Positions 1 through 6,572 of a DNA stretch of 33,811 bases are shown here, piece by piece. A model generated the notes under the pieces. That model searched no databases. It was not told the DNA's origin and saw only the letters and a list, made by a program, of their open reading frames with translations. The position numbers were made by a program, and so were the translations under genes. Each line of letters begins with the position of its first letter. Position 1 is the stretch's first letter. Source of the stretch: Actinomycetota bacterium (GTDB taxonomy: Bacteria > Actinomycetota > Acidimicrobiia > Acidimicrobiales > Ilumatobacteraceae); contig JACQZX010000150.1 in assembly GCA_016213665.1 (NCBI GenBank), forward strand, positions 1 through 33,811. Direction: 5' to 3'.

Positions 1-87
1 ATCTTCCAGTTGCATGAACACATCTGGGCAGTGGTCGACACACAATCCATCGCCAGTGCACAAGTCTTGGTCGATCCACACACGCAT
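1..87 (-). CDS. Small ferredoxin, N-terminal 29 codons (runs off the window)
   Basis: The minus strand reads a ferredoxin N-terminus with cysteines at residues 10, 16 and 20 in the order C-x2-D-x2-C-x3-C-P. This is the single-cluster ferredoxin motif with Asp13 in place of the second cysteine, as in [3Fe-4S] and convertible [4Fe-4S] ferredoxins, many of them P450 partners. It would be a cytoplasmic electron carrier. The ATG at 87 is preferred because AGGA lies 9 nt upstream; an in-frame GTG at 93 is possible. It follows the MauE-like gene by 11 bp and is probably the last gene of the MBL-MauE operon. The C-terminus, including the remaining cluster cysteine, lies outside the window. The family call is firm; the redox partner is unknown. 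Confidence 0.85.
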   Translation of the reverse strand, partial: MRVWIDQDLCTGDGLCVDHCPDVFMQLED

Positions 88-98
88 CGTCACGAATC

Positions 99-485
99 CT
101 ACAAAGTCGCAGCAAGAACGGCGGCTGCGATGAGAACCACATTGCGCACTATGTGACCGACACCGATTGGGCGAGTGCTGAATGAGCCGAAGCACGCGCA
201 CGGCGGACGTTGACCGTGAGCCAGCCGAAACGCCAGGAGGGCGCTGAACGTGGCGAACAGCGCCACCGCTACCCATGCAAAGATGTGGCGCTGCCACTGC
301 ACCAGCAGCACCGCACCGATGGCGACCTCGACGATCGGAACGAAGCCCGTGATCGAGCCTGGGACACCGAGACCTGTCGCCTGCGAGCGCCACTGTTCAC
401 CAAGAGCCAGCTTGGACACGCCCGCCAGCAGCAACACGGCGGCCACGAACACAGCCGCGGCGATTCCCCACCACGAACTGCTCAT
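99..485 (-). CDS. MauE/DoxX-like four-helix membrane protein
   Basis: This 128-residue protein has four hydrophobic segments (about 5-25, 45-65, 70-92, 108-127) and a C-A-C-F-G motif after the third. That pattern is typical of MauE-like proteins, which are linked to disulfide or redox maturation in the membrane. The ATG at 485 overlaps the stop of the upstream MBL gene (TGATG), so translation is probably coupled. A longer open frame upstream of this ATG is Arg/Cys-rich and lies inside the MBL gene, so I rejected it. The ferredoxin gene follows. No methylamine dehydrogenase genes are nearby, so a role in methylamine use is unlikely. A generic redox role fits the CxC motif and the ferredoxin neighbour, but that is inference. 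Confidence 0.8.
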   Translation of the reverse strand: MSSSWWGIAAAVFVAAVLLLAGVSKLALGEQWRSQATGLGVPGSITGFVPIVEVAIGAVLLVQWQRHIFAWVAVALFATFSALLAFRLAHGQRPPCACFGSFSTRPIGVGHIVRNVVLIAAAVLAATL

Positions 486-1318
486 CAGACGGCGACAGTG
501 AGGCCCTCGTGGGCGGCAAACACATCGAACCCGCGAACCTCGCCGGCGGCGATGGCACAACGCGCGACCTCATCGAGCGCGACATCTGTTCTCGCCGGAT
601 CGTGGTGGAAGAGCGCGAGGCGACCAACTCCACACTTGTGCGCGAGCCACATCGCATAGTCGATAGTGCAATGACCCCACGTCGACTTCGCCGCGAATTC
701 TCCCGCTGTGTACTGCGAATCGTGAATCAGCAGATCGACTCCCTCGACCAGTTCACGCGCACCATCACTGACCGAGAAGGACCCGTCGTAGGGCTGCTGG
801 TGATCGCTCAGGTAGGCAACGCTACGCCCGCCCCACTCGACCCGATAGCCGAGAGTCGGGCCGATGTGCGGCACCAGGCGAGCGATAATGCGCAGACCAC
901 CGACAGAGAACTCGCAGTCGCCGGTGTCGTGAAAGCGGACCGACCCAGGGAGTTCATCGACCGTGACCGGGAACAGTGGCGGTCGGATCACCGCCGCCAT
1001 CACCTGCTGCACGGTGCGCCCGTCGTCCTGCGTCGGCGCGTAGACATCGAGTTCTGACCCCTCGCACAACAACGGGCTGAAGAAGGGCAGACCCTGCGTG
1101 TGATCCCAATGCAGATGACTCAGCAAGCAGGTACCGCGAAAGGCCCCGTCGCTCGCCAGCGCGGCGCCGAGGTAGCGCGCGCCGGTTCCGAGATCGAAGA
1201 ACAGAGGGTTCTCGCCGGGGGCACGCAACGCCACGCACGACGTGTTGCCTCCGTATCTAGCGGTGTCGTCGCCATGACACGGTGTCGATCCGCGAACGCC
1301 GAAGAACGTCACGTGCAT
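485..1318 (-). CDS. MBL-fold metallo-hydrolase
   Basis: This 277-residue metallo-beta-lactamase-fold hydrolase begins with the beta-strand M-H-V-T-F-F-G-V-R-G-S-T-P. It has the metal motif H68-x-H70-x-D72-H73 (SHLHWDHTQG), followed by a later S-D-H and a C-terminal F-H-H-D-P. The opening resembles the branch holding PhnP-like phosphodiesterases and RNase Z-like enzymes, so a cytoplasmic phosphodiester or ester hydrolase is likely; the substrate cannot be read from sequence. The ATG at 1318 has AGGGGG/GCAGG upstream, and a TAACGT box at 1343-1348 could start a short-leader transcript. It overlaps the downstream MauE-like gene by one base. Confidence 0.85.
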   Translation of the reverse strand: MHVTFFGVRGSTPCHGDDTARYGGNTSCVALRAPGENPLFFDLGTGARYLGAALASDGAFRGTCLLSHLHWDHTQGLPFFSPLLCEGSELDVYAPTQDDGRTVQQVMAAVIRPPLFPVTVDELPGSVRFHDTGDCEFSVGGLRIIARLVPHIGPTLGYRVEWGGRSVAYLSDHQQPYDGSFSVSDGARELVEGVDLLIHDSQYTAGEFAAKSTWGHCTIDYAMWLAHKCGVGRLALFHHDPARTDVALDEVARCAIAAGEVRGFDVFAAHEGLTVAV

Positions 1319-1342
1319 GACCTGCCCACCCCCTCACGCACC

Positions 1343-1348
1343 ACGTTA
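1343..1348 (-). promoter_or_regulatory. -10 box for the MBL operon
   Basis: TAACGT on the minus strand lies 24 nt before the ATG at 1318. The leader would be about 17 nt and carry the purine-rich AGGGGG ribosome-binding site. It diverges from the -10 box at 1432. Confidence 0.5.
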
Positions 1349-1431
1349 GGCCGCGCTTGGCGCGCGGAGCAACGCCTCCGGGGACGTGACCAATGTCGCA
1401 CACGGGTGCCGAAGTCGCCGGGCCCTGCAAC

Positions 1432-1437
1432 TAACTT
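1432..1437 (+). promoter_or_regulatory. Leaderless -10 box for the hydrolase at 1444
   Basis: TAACTT is followed by 6 nt and the GTG start at 1444. There is no Shine-Dalgarno sequence, so transcription probably begins at the start codon. Confidence 0.55.
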
Positions 1438-1443
1438 GCGACC

Positions 1444-2319
1444 GTGACCGCCGGTTCAGTTGTTGCCAACGGAGTTGAGTTCGCGTATCTCGCCGCCGGC
1501 GACGATGATGTGACCCGCCCGTTGGCACTGTGTCTGCATGGCTTCCCCGACAGCGCCAACGGTTTTCGCCATTTACTACCAGCGTTGTCGGCTGCCGGCT
1601 ACCGAGCAATTGCGCCATTTCAACGGGGCTACGCGCCGACGCAGGTAGCGGCCGATGGGTGCTATCAGAGCGGCGCACTCGCGTTGGATGCCAACGCGCT
1701 GCACGAAGCGCTCGGTGGTGGCAGCGCCGCGATCATCATCGGACACGATTGGGGCGCGGTCGGTGCGCATGGGGCGGCCGTGCTCGAACCCGACCGGTGG
1801 CGACGCGTCGTCACGATGGCAGTGCCACCCGGGGACGCCTTGGCGCGTGGCTTCCTCACCAATTTCACCCAGTTGCAGAACAGTTGGTACATGTTCTTCT
1901 TCCTGCACCCGCTATCGGATCTCGTCGTGGCGGCCAATGATCTCGATTTCATCGATCAGCTGTGGGCGCAGTGGTCGCCGGGCTACGACGCCTCCGCCGA
2001 CGTCGCCCTCGTCAAGCAGTCACTTCGCGACCCCGCCAACCTGGCGGCCGCGCTCGGCTACTACCGAGCAACGCTCGGCGATGGCCGCCGCCACGAAAAC
2101 TACGACGCCGCGCAGCAGGCGACGCAGCAACCCCCGCCGCAGCCGACGCTGTACCTGCACGGCCGCGACGACGGGTGCATCGGTGTCGACATCGCCGAAA
2201 CCGCAGCAACTCTGTTGCCTTCCAACATCACGGTCGAGATCGTCGACGATGCCGGTCACTTCCTGCATCTCCAACGGCCAGCGTTCGTCAACGCCAGAAT
2301 TGTCGACTTCGTGAACTGA
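1444..2319 (+). CDS. Alpha/beta hydrolase, epoxide-hydrolase-like
   Basis: This 291-residue cytoplasmic hydrolase carries the oxyanion motif H32-G-F-P and the nucleophile elbow G-H-D102-W-G, with Asp as nucleophile as in epoxide hydrolases and haloalkane dehalogenases. The charge-relay acid lies near the L-H-G-R-D-D segment (about 235-242) and the catalytic His in D-A-G-H-F-L-H-L-Q (about 272-276). A cap-domain Y-Y-R (about 208-210) matches the Tyr that activates the epoxide. HGFP plus the cap Tyr favours epoxide hydrolase over dehalogenase. The GTG start is fixed by a leaderless promoter box at 1432-1437. It stands alone, between a divergent MBL operon and a convergent MaoC gene. Confidence 0.85.
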   Translation: MTAGSVVANGVEFAYLAAGDDDVTRPLALCLHGFPDSANGFRHLLPALSAAGYRAIAPFQRGYAPTQVAADGCYQSGALALDANALHEALGGGSAAIIIGHDWGAVGAHGAAVLEPDRWRRVVTMAVPPGDALARGFLTNFTQLQNSWYMFFFLHPLSDLVVAANDLDFIDQLWAQWSPGYDASADVALVKQSLRDPANLAAALGYYRATLGDGRRHENYDAAQQATQQPPPQPTLYLHGRDDGCIGVDIAETAATLLPSNITVEIVDDAGHFLHLQRPAFVNARIVDFVN

Positions 2320-2338
2320 CCGTCGACGGAACGTCAGT
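2315..2338. terminator. Weak hairpin across convergent stops
   Basis: ACTGAC (2315-2320) and GTCAGT (2333-2338) flank a 12-nt loop that contains the palindrome CCGTCGACGG. The arms overlap both stop codons of the convergent hydrolase and MaoC genes. There is no U-tract. It may act as a weak bidirectional terminator, or it may be chance. Confidence 0.25.
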
Positions 2339-2846
2339 CCCAGGCGTGATCGGTGTCGTACGGGCGGCCTCGTGGTGGCGACGCAGCCCGCTTCCATACC
2401 AGCACGCGACGCCGGAAGTAGCAGACCTCCTGACCGTCCTGGTTGAAACCCTTGGACTCGACGGTGACCACCCCTCGATCATCTTTCGACTTGCTTTCCT
2501 GCACGGCGATGACGCGGGTCTCGGCATGGATCGTGTCGCCGTGAAACGTCGGGAACTTGTGCTGCAGGGTTTCGACTTCCAAATTGGCGATCGCGGCACC
2601 GCTGACATCGGGAACACTCATGCCGAGAACCAGCGAATAGACCAGGTTGCCGACCACGACGTTGCGGCCCTGCACGCTCTGCGCGGCGAACCAGTCGTTC
2701 GTGTGCAGCGGGTGATGGTTCATGGTGATCATGCAGAACAGGTGGTCGTCGGCCTCAGTGATCGTCTTGCCCGGCCAGTGCCGATACACGTCACCGACAA
2801 CGAAATCCTCGAGGTAGCGGCCAAACGGGCGCTCATGGGTGGTCAT
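2334..2846 (-). CDS. MaoC-family hydratase, probable mesaconyl-CoA hydratase (beta-methylmalyl-CoA dehydratase)
   Basis: This 170-residue single hot-dog protein has the features W-P-G-K-T-I-T-E-x-D, M-N-H-H-P-L-H, V-V-G-N-L-V-Y-S-L-V-L-G-M-S-V-P-D-V-S-G and F-H-G-D-T-I. From memory, actinobacterial MaoC proteins encoded beside crotonyl-CoA carboxylase/reductase have nearly the same blocks, and they are assigned to mesaconyl-CoA hydration in the ethylmalonyl-CoA pathway. Proteobacterial Mch is about twice as long. The hydratase-2 signature D-x-N-P-L-H reads N43-H-H-P-L-H48 here, so the canonical catalytic Asp is Asn. It follows the YbhN-like gene by 30 bp. Mcd and the lyase genes 4-8 kb away support the assignment. 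Family certain; substrate likely. Confidence 0.75.
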   Translation of the reverse strand: MTTHERPFGRYLEDFVVGDVYRHWPGKTITEADDHLFCMITMNHHPLHTNDWFAAQSVQGRNVVVGNLVYSLVLGMSVPDVSGAAIANLEVETLQHKFPTFHGDTIHAETRVIAVQESKSKDDRGVVTVESKGFNQDGQEVCYFRRRVLVWKRAASPPRGRPYDTDHAWD

Positions 2847-2876
2847 GTCGTCAACAATGCCACGCGTCGCACCGAT

Positions 2877-4076
2877 CTACGGGCCATCGCCGGGGTGATG
2901 GGCATGCGGCCGCCGCTCGAAGCGAGCCGAGAAGTCGAGCGCGCTCTCGCGGTTGGTGTCGGTCTCGGCGGCAAGCTCGCGCAGCTTTTGCAGCTTTCCG
3001 CGGCGTTTGATGCTCCACGGGCCGACACGCAAGGTGAGATAGAGCGCACCGCCGAGCAGGATCGGAAACCAGAACTGCGCGATGCGATAGGTCAACACGC
3101 CCAGCGTCGCGTTCGCGCGCGTGAGACCGAAACCGACGAGCGTCGGAATGTAGGCGCCCTCGACAATGCCGAGTCCACCCGGTGTTATCGGAATGATCGC
3201 CAGCACGTTGGCAAGGCCGAACGAGACGATTAGCGCGTCTGCATCCAGCGAAGGGCCAAAGGCGCGTAGAAACACCCACAGAGACGCGGCATCGAGCACC
3301 CAGTTCGCCGCCGCCCACACCGCCACCCTGCCGAGCAGTTTGCGATCGGACGCCAGGTCTTCCAATCTGCCGCCGATCTGACGCACCGCGGCGCCGGCAC
3401 GGTCTTCGTTCAGTCCCAATCGGCGCGCGATCCAGCGCAGCACCCGTTCGGCTCGGCCCTGACCTTCCATCAGCCCAATCACCAACACGGCCGCGAATCC
3501 CATGAGAATGGCGCCCGCTATGGCGGCAGTGCCGTAGAACTTGTTCACCCCCCGGAGTGGGATCGACACGATCAACCCGAGCCAGAGCACAACATTCAGC
3601 ATTACTGCTGACCCCAATCCCGCGGTCGCCAACGCGAACCCGGCATCAGGCCCCTGGACGCCCGACAACGTCATCAGTCGGTAGCCCAACGCCGACCCGG
3701 CGGCGCTACCACCGGGCACGATGCTGCTGAGCGCCTTGGTACTCATCTGGATGCGGAACAACCGCCAGCGTGAAATGCCGTGGCCACCGTCGCCGAGCGC
3801 AGCCTTGGTCAACAGCGAGTAACAGAACAGCGCGAGTAACTCCAGTCCGAGACCGAGACCGAGCAGCCATGGGTTGACGGTGCGGGCCTCGCGAGCAGCG
3901 TTGCGCATGCCTGGTATGAGCGGCAGCACGAAGAACCACACAACCAGCACCACCGCCAGCAACTTGAGCGTCAGTCGGAATGGTCGCGCCCGCCGCGGGC
4001 GGGGTGGACCCCCCGTGTCATCGAGCGAGACGCGCGGTAGCTCACCGGTGAGAGGGTCAACGGAGCCGATCGCCAC
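2877..4076 (-). CDS. YbhN/LPG-synthase-like flippase-domain membrane protein (UPF0104)
   Basis: This 399-residue integral membrane protein has a basic, Pro-rich cytoplasmic N-terminus (1-35) and about eight hydrophobic segments. It carries the two hallmark motifs of the lysylphosphatidylglycerol-synthase transmembrane (YbhN) family: P-G-G-S-A-A-G-S-A-L-G-Y-R (about 121-133) and I-T-P-G-G-L-G-I-V-E-G-A-Y (about 297-309). Family members without the aminoacyl-transferase domain are thought to move lipids or glycolipid intermediates across the membrane; no substrate is evident. The start is a GTG at 4076 preceded by AAGGG. It lies 24 bp after the serine hydrolase stop and 30 bp before the MaoC gene, so the three may share a transcript. 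Confidence 0.85.
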   Translation of the reverse strand: MAIGSVDPLTGELPRVSLDDTGGPPRPRRARPFRLTLKLLAVVLVVWFFVLPLIPGMRNAAREARTVNPWLLGLGLGLELLALFCYSLLTKAALGDGGHGISRWRLFRIQMSTKALSSIVPGGSAAGSALGYRLMTLSGVQGPDAGFALATAGLGSAVMLNVVLWLGLIVSIPLRGVNKFYGTAAIAGAILMGFAAVLVIGLMEGQGRAERVLRWIARRLGLNEDRAGAAVRQIGGRLEDLASDRKLLGRVAVWAAANWVLDAASLWVFLRAFGPSLDADALIVSFGLANVLAIIPITPGGLGIVEGAYIPTLVGFGLTRANATLGVLTYRIAQFWFPILLGGALYLTLRVGPWSIKRRGKLQKLRELAAETDTNRESALDFSARFERRPHAHHPGDGP

Positions 4077-4100
4077 CCCTTATTGATAGCCGATCAGGCG

Positions 4101-5090
4101 TCAGCTCGCGGCGCGAAACATCTCGCGCAACCGATCGGTGAGCAGTTGCTCTTGTGCAGCCGGTGTCTTCCCGAGGTGGACAACGACCAACTCGCGATCG
4201 GGAAGCACCACGGTGTACTGCCCCTCGTAGCCGTGGCACGCAAGGCTGCCGGCGAACTCCGGCCACAGCCACCAGTGTGCGCCGTAGTCGAACCCGGCCG
4301 TGCCGTCCGCGGCAGTGTCGTGGGCGGTGAAGGTGCGAGCGTGGTCGCGCCAGCCAACCGGCAGCACGCGGCTTCCGTCGGCGGCCACCCCGTCGTTGCG
4401 ATACATCTCCCCGAAGCGAGCGAAATCACGAGCGGTTGCGTATACGTAGCTCGACCCGACGAACGTGCCCGCGTTATCGAACTTGGGAATCGCCGACGAC
4501 ATTCCCGCGGGCTCGAATAGCCGCTCGCGGAGGAACGCGGTCACTCCCGGCCGACCACCGCCGATGATCTCACCGACAATGCGGGCCACGATGTTGCTGG
4601 TGCCGCTTGAGTAGTTCCACGTGCTGCCCGGTGGATGCAGCAAGGGCAATCCGGCCGCATAAGCAGCCATGTCGTCCGCCCCGGCGCCGTAAAGCATCTC
4701 CAGGCAATGACTCACCGAGTCGTCGACATAGTCTTCGACGAACTCGAGGCCGGATCGCATGTTCAGCAACTGTTGCAGCGTGATCGCGGCCTTGGGCGTG
4801 CCGACCCATTCGGCGACCGGCGCCGGAGCCTCGAGATGCAGTCGGCCATCGCCGACCAACAGACCGACCGCCGCGTGGGTGATGCTCTTGGCCATACTCC
4901 ACGAGATCAGCGTTGTCTGCTCATCGACCGGCCCACCGGGGCCGAACATCGTGTCGGGCTGTTGCCCGTAGCGTTCGCCGACGATGACACCCGACTGCAT
5001 CACAACCAAGGCCAAGCTGACACCGTGCGCAGCGTCGGCGGCGAACAACTCGTCGGCTACGCGCTCGACTGCTGCAGTGTCGATGGGCAC
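4101..5090 (-). CDS. Serine hydrolase, class C beta-lactamase/esterase family
   Basis: This 329-residue penicillin-binding-protein-fold hydrolase has the S-M-A-K nucleophile motif (SxxK, about 89-92), the Y-S-S-G-T-S-N segment in the YxN position and H-G-Y-E-G-Q in the KTG position. That set matches the esterase/6-aminohexanoate-dimer-hydrolase branch rather than true beta-lactamases. No signal peptide is seen, so it is probably cytoplasmic. The open frame extends further upstream, but the GTG at 5090 is favoured: TACGTT lies 6 nt before it, and the longer reading would run through the divergent promoter and gene at 5157. Substrate unknown. Confidence 0.85.
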   Translation of the reverse strand: MPIDTAAVERVADELFAADAAHGVSLALVVMQSGVIVGERYGQQPDTMFGPGGPVDEQTTLISWSMAKSITHAAVGLLVGDGRLHLEAPAPVAEWVGTPKAAITLQQLLNMRSGLEFVEDYVDDSVSHCLEMLYGAGADDMAAYAAGLPLLHPPGSTWNYSSGTSNIVARIVGEIIGGGRPGVTAFLRERLFEPAGMSSAIPKFDNAGTFVGSSYVYATARDFARFGEMYRNDGVAADGSRVLPVGWRDHARTFTAHDTAADGTAGFDYGAHWWLWPEFAGSLACHGYEGQYTVVLPDRELVVVHLGKTPAAQEQLLTDRLREMFRAAS

Positions 5091-5096
5091 ATTCCG

Positions 5097-5102
5097 AACG
5101 TA
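5097..5102 (-). promoter_or_regulatory. Leaderless -10 box for the serine hydrolase
   Basis: TACGTT on the minus strand is separated by 6 nt from the GTG at 5090. It supports the short start and points away from the promoters of the nucleotidyltransferase gene. Confidence 0.55.
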
Positions 5103-5121
5103 ACACCGACTCCTGTGCGCA

Positions 5122-5159
5122 GATACCGTTCCTGTAATGCCGATACCGTTCCTGTAATG
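5122..5159 (+). repeat. 20-bp-period tandem duplication of promoter plus start codon
   Basis: The 18-mer GATACCGTTCCTGTAATG occurs at 5122-5139 and again at 5142-5159. Each copy holds a TACCGT -10 box (5124-5129; 5144-5149) 7 nt before an ATG. The upstream ATG (5137) opens a six-codon frame, MPIPFL, whose TAA (5155-5157) overlaps the real ATG at 5157 (TAATG). Confidence 0.9.
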
Positions 5160-5954
5160 AAGGTGGAGGCGGTGCTTGCCACATATCTGGAAGTCGTCGA
5201 CAGCGTGGCCCCGGGGTTGGTGGAAGGGCTCTACGTAGTCGGGTCGTACGCATTGAACGACTGGGTCGATGGTGCGAGCGATATCGACATCGTCGCCGTC
5301 ACTGCCGAACCGGCCACCGACGACGACTTCGAGTTGCTGCGCAGCGCGCATGCAAAGCTGTCCGACCGGCAACCGAAACCGGACATCGACGGACCGTACT
5401 TGGCATGGGGCGACCTGTTGATCGAGCCTGCTACCGGGTTACATCGACCGTGGAAGCTCGGCGACGAGCTCCACCACGACGGCGACTGTTTCGAGATCAA
5501 TCCGGTGCTCTGGTTCTCGCTGGCGAAGTACGGCATCGCCGTGCGCGGTCCTGATCCGCGCATTCTCGGCATCCCCACCGACACCGAAGCACGCATTCGT
5601 TGGGTGGTAGGCAACCTTCAGACGTATTGGTCGGCGGTGGCACGTCAGGTCGACGACGCATGCCGCGGTGCCGAGCCGGCAACATTCGAAACAGCCGCCT
5701 TCGTGTGGTGCGTGCTCGGATCATTGCGATTGCACTACACCGCGTTCACCGGCGATGTCACGTCTAAGCGCGGGGCCGGCGAACACGGCCTCCGCGTCGC
5801 CGCCACCCAGTTTCACCCGACGATTCGGGCGGCAATGGCCCACCGCGCGGCCGGCGAATTGGGCGAAGTCTCGGCGGAACAGATGCAGCGTGCAGCGTCA
5901 CTAATTCGTTGGTGCACGACAGAAGTCACCGAGGCGGTCAGCAAGCCGTTCTAG
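5157..5954 (+). CDS. Aminoglycoside nucleotidyltransferase-like protein (AadA/ANT(3'')-type)
   Basis: This 265-residue protein has the nucleotidyltransferase signature G29-S-Y-A-L-N-D-W-x5-S-D42-I-D44, where the two Asp residues bind metal. A helical C-terminal half follows (about 150-265), the two-domain layout and length of AadA-type streptomycin/spectinomycin adenylyltransferases. By family it would transfer AMP to a small molecule. The chromosomal setting has no mobile elements, so it may be an intrinsic gene with a different natural substrate. The ATG at 5157 has no Shine-Dalgarno but lies 7 nt after TACCGT. The promoter and start are tandemly duplicated, placing a mini-ORF in front. Its end overlaps the convergent LOG gene by 17 bp. 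Confidence 0.75.
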   Translation: MKVEAVLATYLEVVDSVAPGLVEGLYVVGSYALNDWVDGASDIDIVAVTAEPATDDDFELLRSAHAKLSDRQPKPDIDGPYLAWGDLLIEPATGLHRPWKLGDELHHDGDCFEINPVLWFSLAKYGIAVRGPDPRILGIPTDTEARIRWVVGNLQTYWSAVARQVDDACRGAEPATFETAAFVWCVLGSLRLHYTAFTGDVTSKRGAGEHGLRVAATQFHPTIRAAMAHRAAGELGEVSAEQMQRAASLIRWCTTEVTEAVSKPF

Positions 5955-6537
5955 TGGTGTCGCGGTCGAGCCACTTGTGAGGCGTGTCGGGAACGGGACT
6001 GGTCGCCATCGCGATCGCCTCATCGACGCTAAGTGCCCGCTGAGCCAGCGCGCGATGTGCGGGCCGCACGAATCCAGCCGCCACGGCAGCATCCATCCAC
6101 TCAAAGAGCGGCCCCCAATAACCGGCAACGTCGAGCAGCACTACCGGCTTGGCGACGATTCCGAGCTGATTCCAGGTGAGCATCTCGGCGAACTCGTCGA
6201 CCGTGCCGAAGCCGCCGGGCAGCACGATGAAGCCAACGGCCAAATCGCACAGCCGCGCCTTGCGCTCGTGCATCGTGGGCACGACCTCCAAGCGGGTCAA
6301 CGAGCGATGGGCGACCTCGGCCCCGACGAGTTGTTCGGTGATCACCCCGATCACCTCGCCACCTGCCCGCATCGCCGCGTCGGCCGTGACGCCCATCAAT
6401 CCGACGCTGCCGCCACCGAAGACGACCCCGATACCACGATCGGCCAACGAAGCTCCGAGTTGCCGGGCGCCGGCCGCGAACGCGGGCGAACTTCCATCGT
6501 TGGAGCCGCAGTACACGCAAACACGAATCGGCTCCAT
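5938..6537 (-). CDS. LOG-family protein (TIGR00730; cytokinin-riboside-phosphate phosphoribohydrolase-like)
   Basis: This is a Rossmann-fold protein of 199 residues. It has the N-terminal V-C-V-Y-C-G-S strand, the M-H-E-R-K-A motif and the catalytic P-G-G-F-G-T-V-D-E motif (about 107-115) that define LOG proteins. These cleave the N-glycosidic bond of nucleoside 5'-monophosphates such as isopentenyladenosine-5'-monophosphate, though many bacterial members may act on AMP or other nucleotides. The ATG at 6537 matches the usual N-terminus of the family. An in-frame ATG at 6555 has a GCGAGG Shine-Dalgarno 8 nt upstream and is a real alternative, adding six residues. It diverges from the acyl-CoA dehydrogenase gene and converges on the nucleotidyltransferase. 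Confidence 0.85.
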   Translation of the reverse strand: MEPIRVCVYCGSNDGSSPAFAAGARQLGASLADRGIGVVFGGGSVGLMGVTADAAMRAGGEVIGVITEQLVGAEVAHRSLTRLEVVPTMHERKARLCDLAVGFIVLPGGFGTVDEFAEMLTWNQLGIVAKPVVLLDVAGYWGPLFEWMDAAVAAGFVRPAHRALAQRALSVDEAIAMATSPVPDTPHKWLDRDTTRTAC

Positions 6538-6560
6538 GTGGGCAGCATCGCACATATCAG

Positions 6561-6566
6561 TAGCCT
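6561..6566 (+). promoter_or_regulatory. Leaderless -10 box for mcd
   Basis: TAGCCT is followed by 6 nt and the GTG start at 6573, with no Shine-Dalgarno sequence. It lies in the very short divergent gap with the LOG gene. Confidence 0.6.
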
Positions 6567-6572
6567 CGCTCT

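Noticed and set aside
99-560. Longer MauE-like protein starting at 560
   Set aside because: The extra 25 residues are Arg/Cys-rich, lie inside the MBL gene and would precede the first membrane helix; the ATG at 485 overlaps the upstream stop.
1962-3233. Long open frame on the plus strand across the MaoC and YbhN genes
   Set aside because: It is antisense to two well-supported genes, its product is Arg/Ala-rich with no motif, and it reflects high-GC codon use on the other strand.
4101-5372. Serine hydrolase starting at 5372
   Set aside because: The extension runs through the divergent nucleotidyltransferase gene and both promoters; the GTG at 5090 has a good -10 box.
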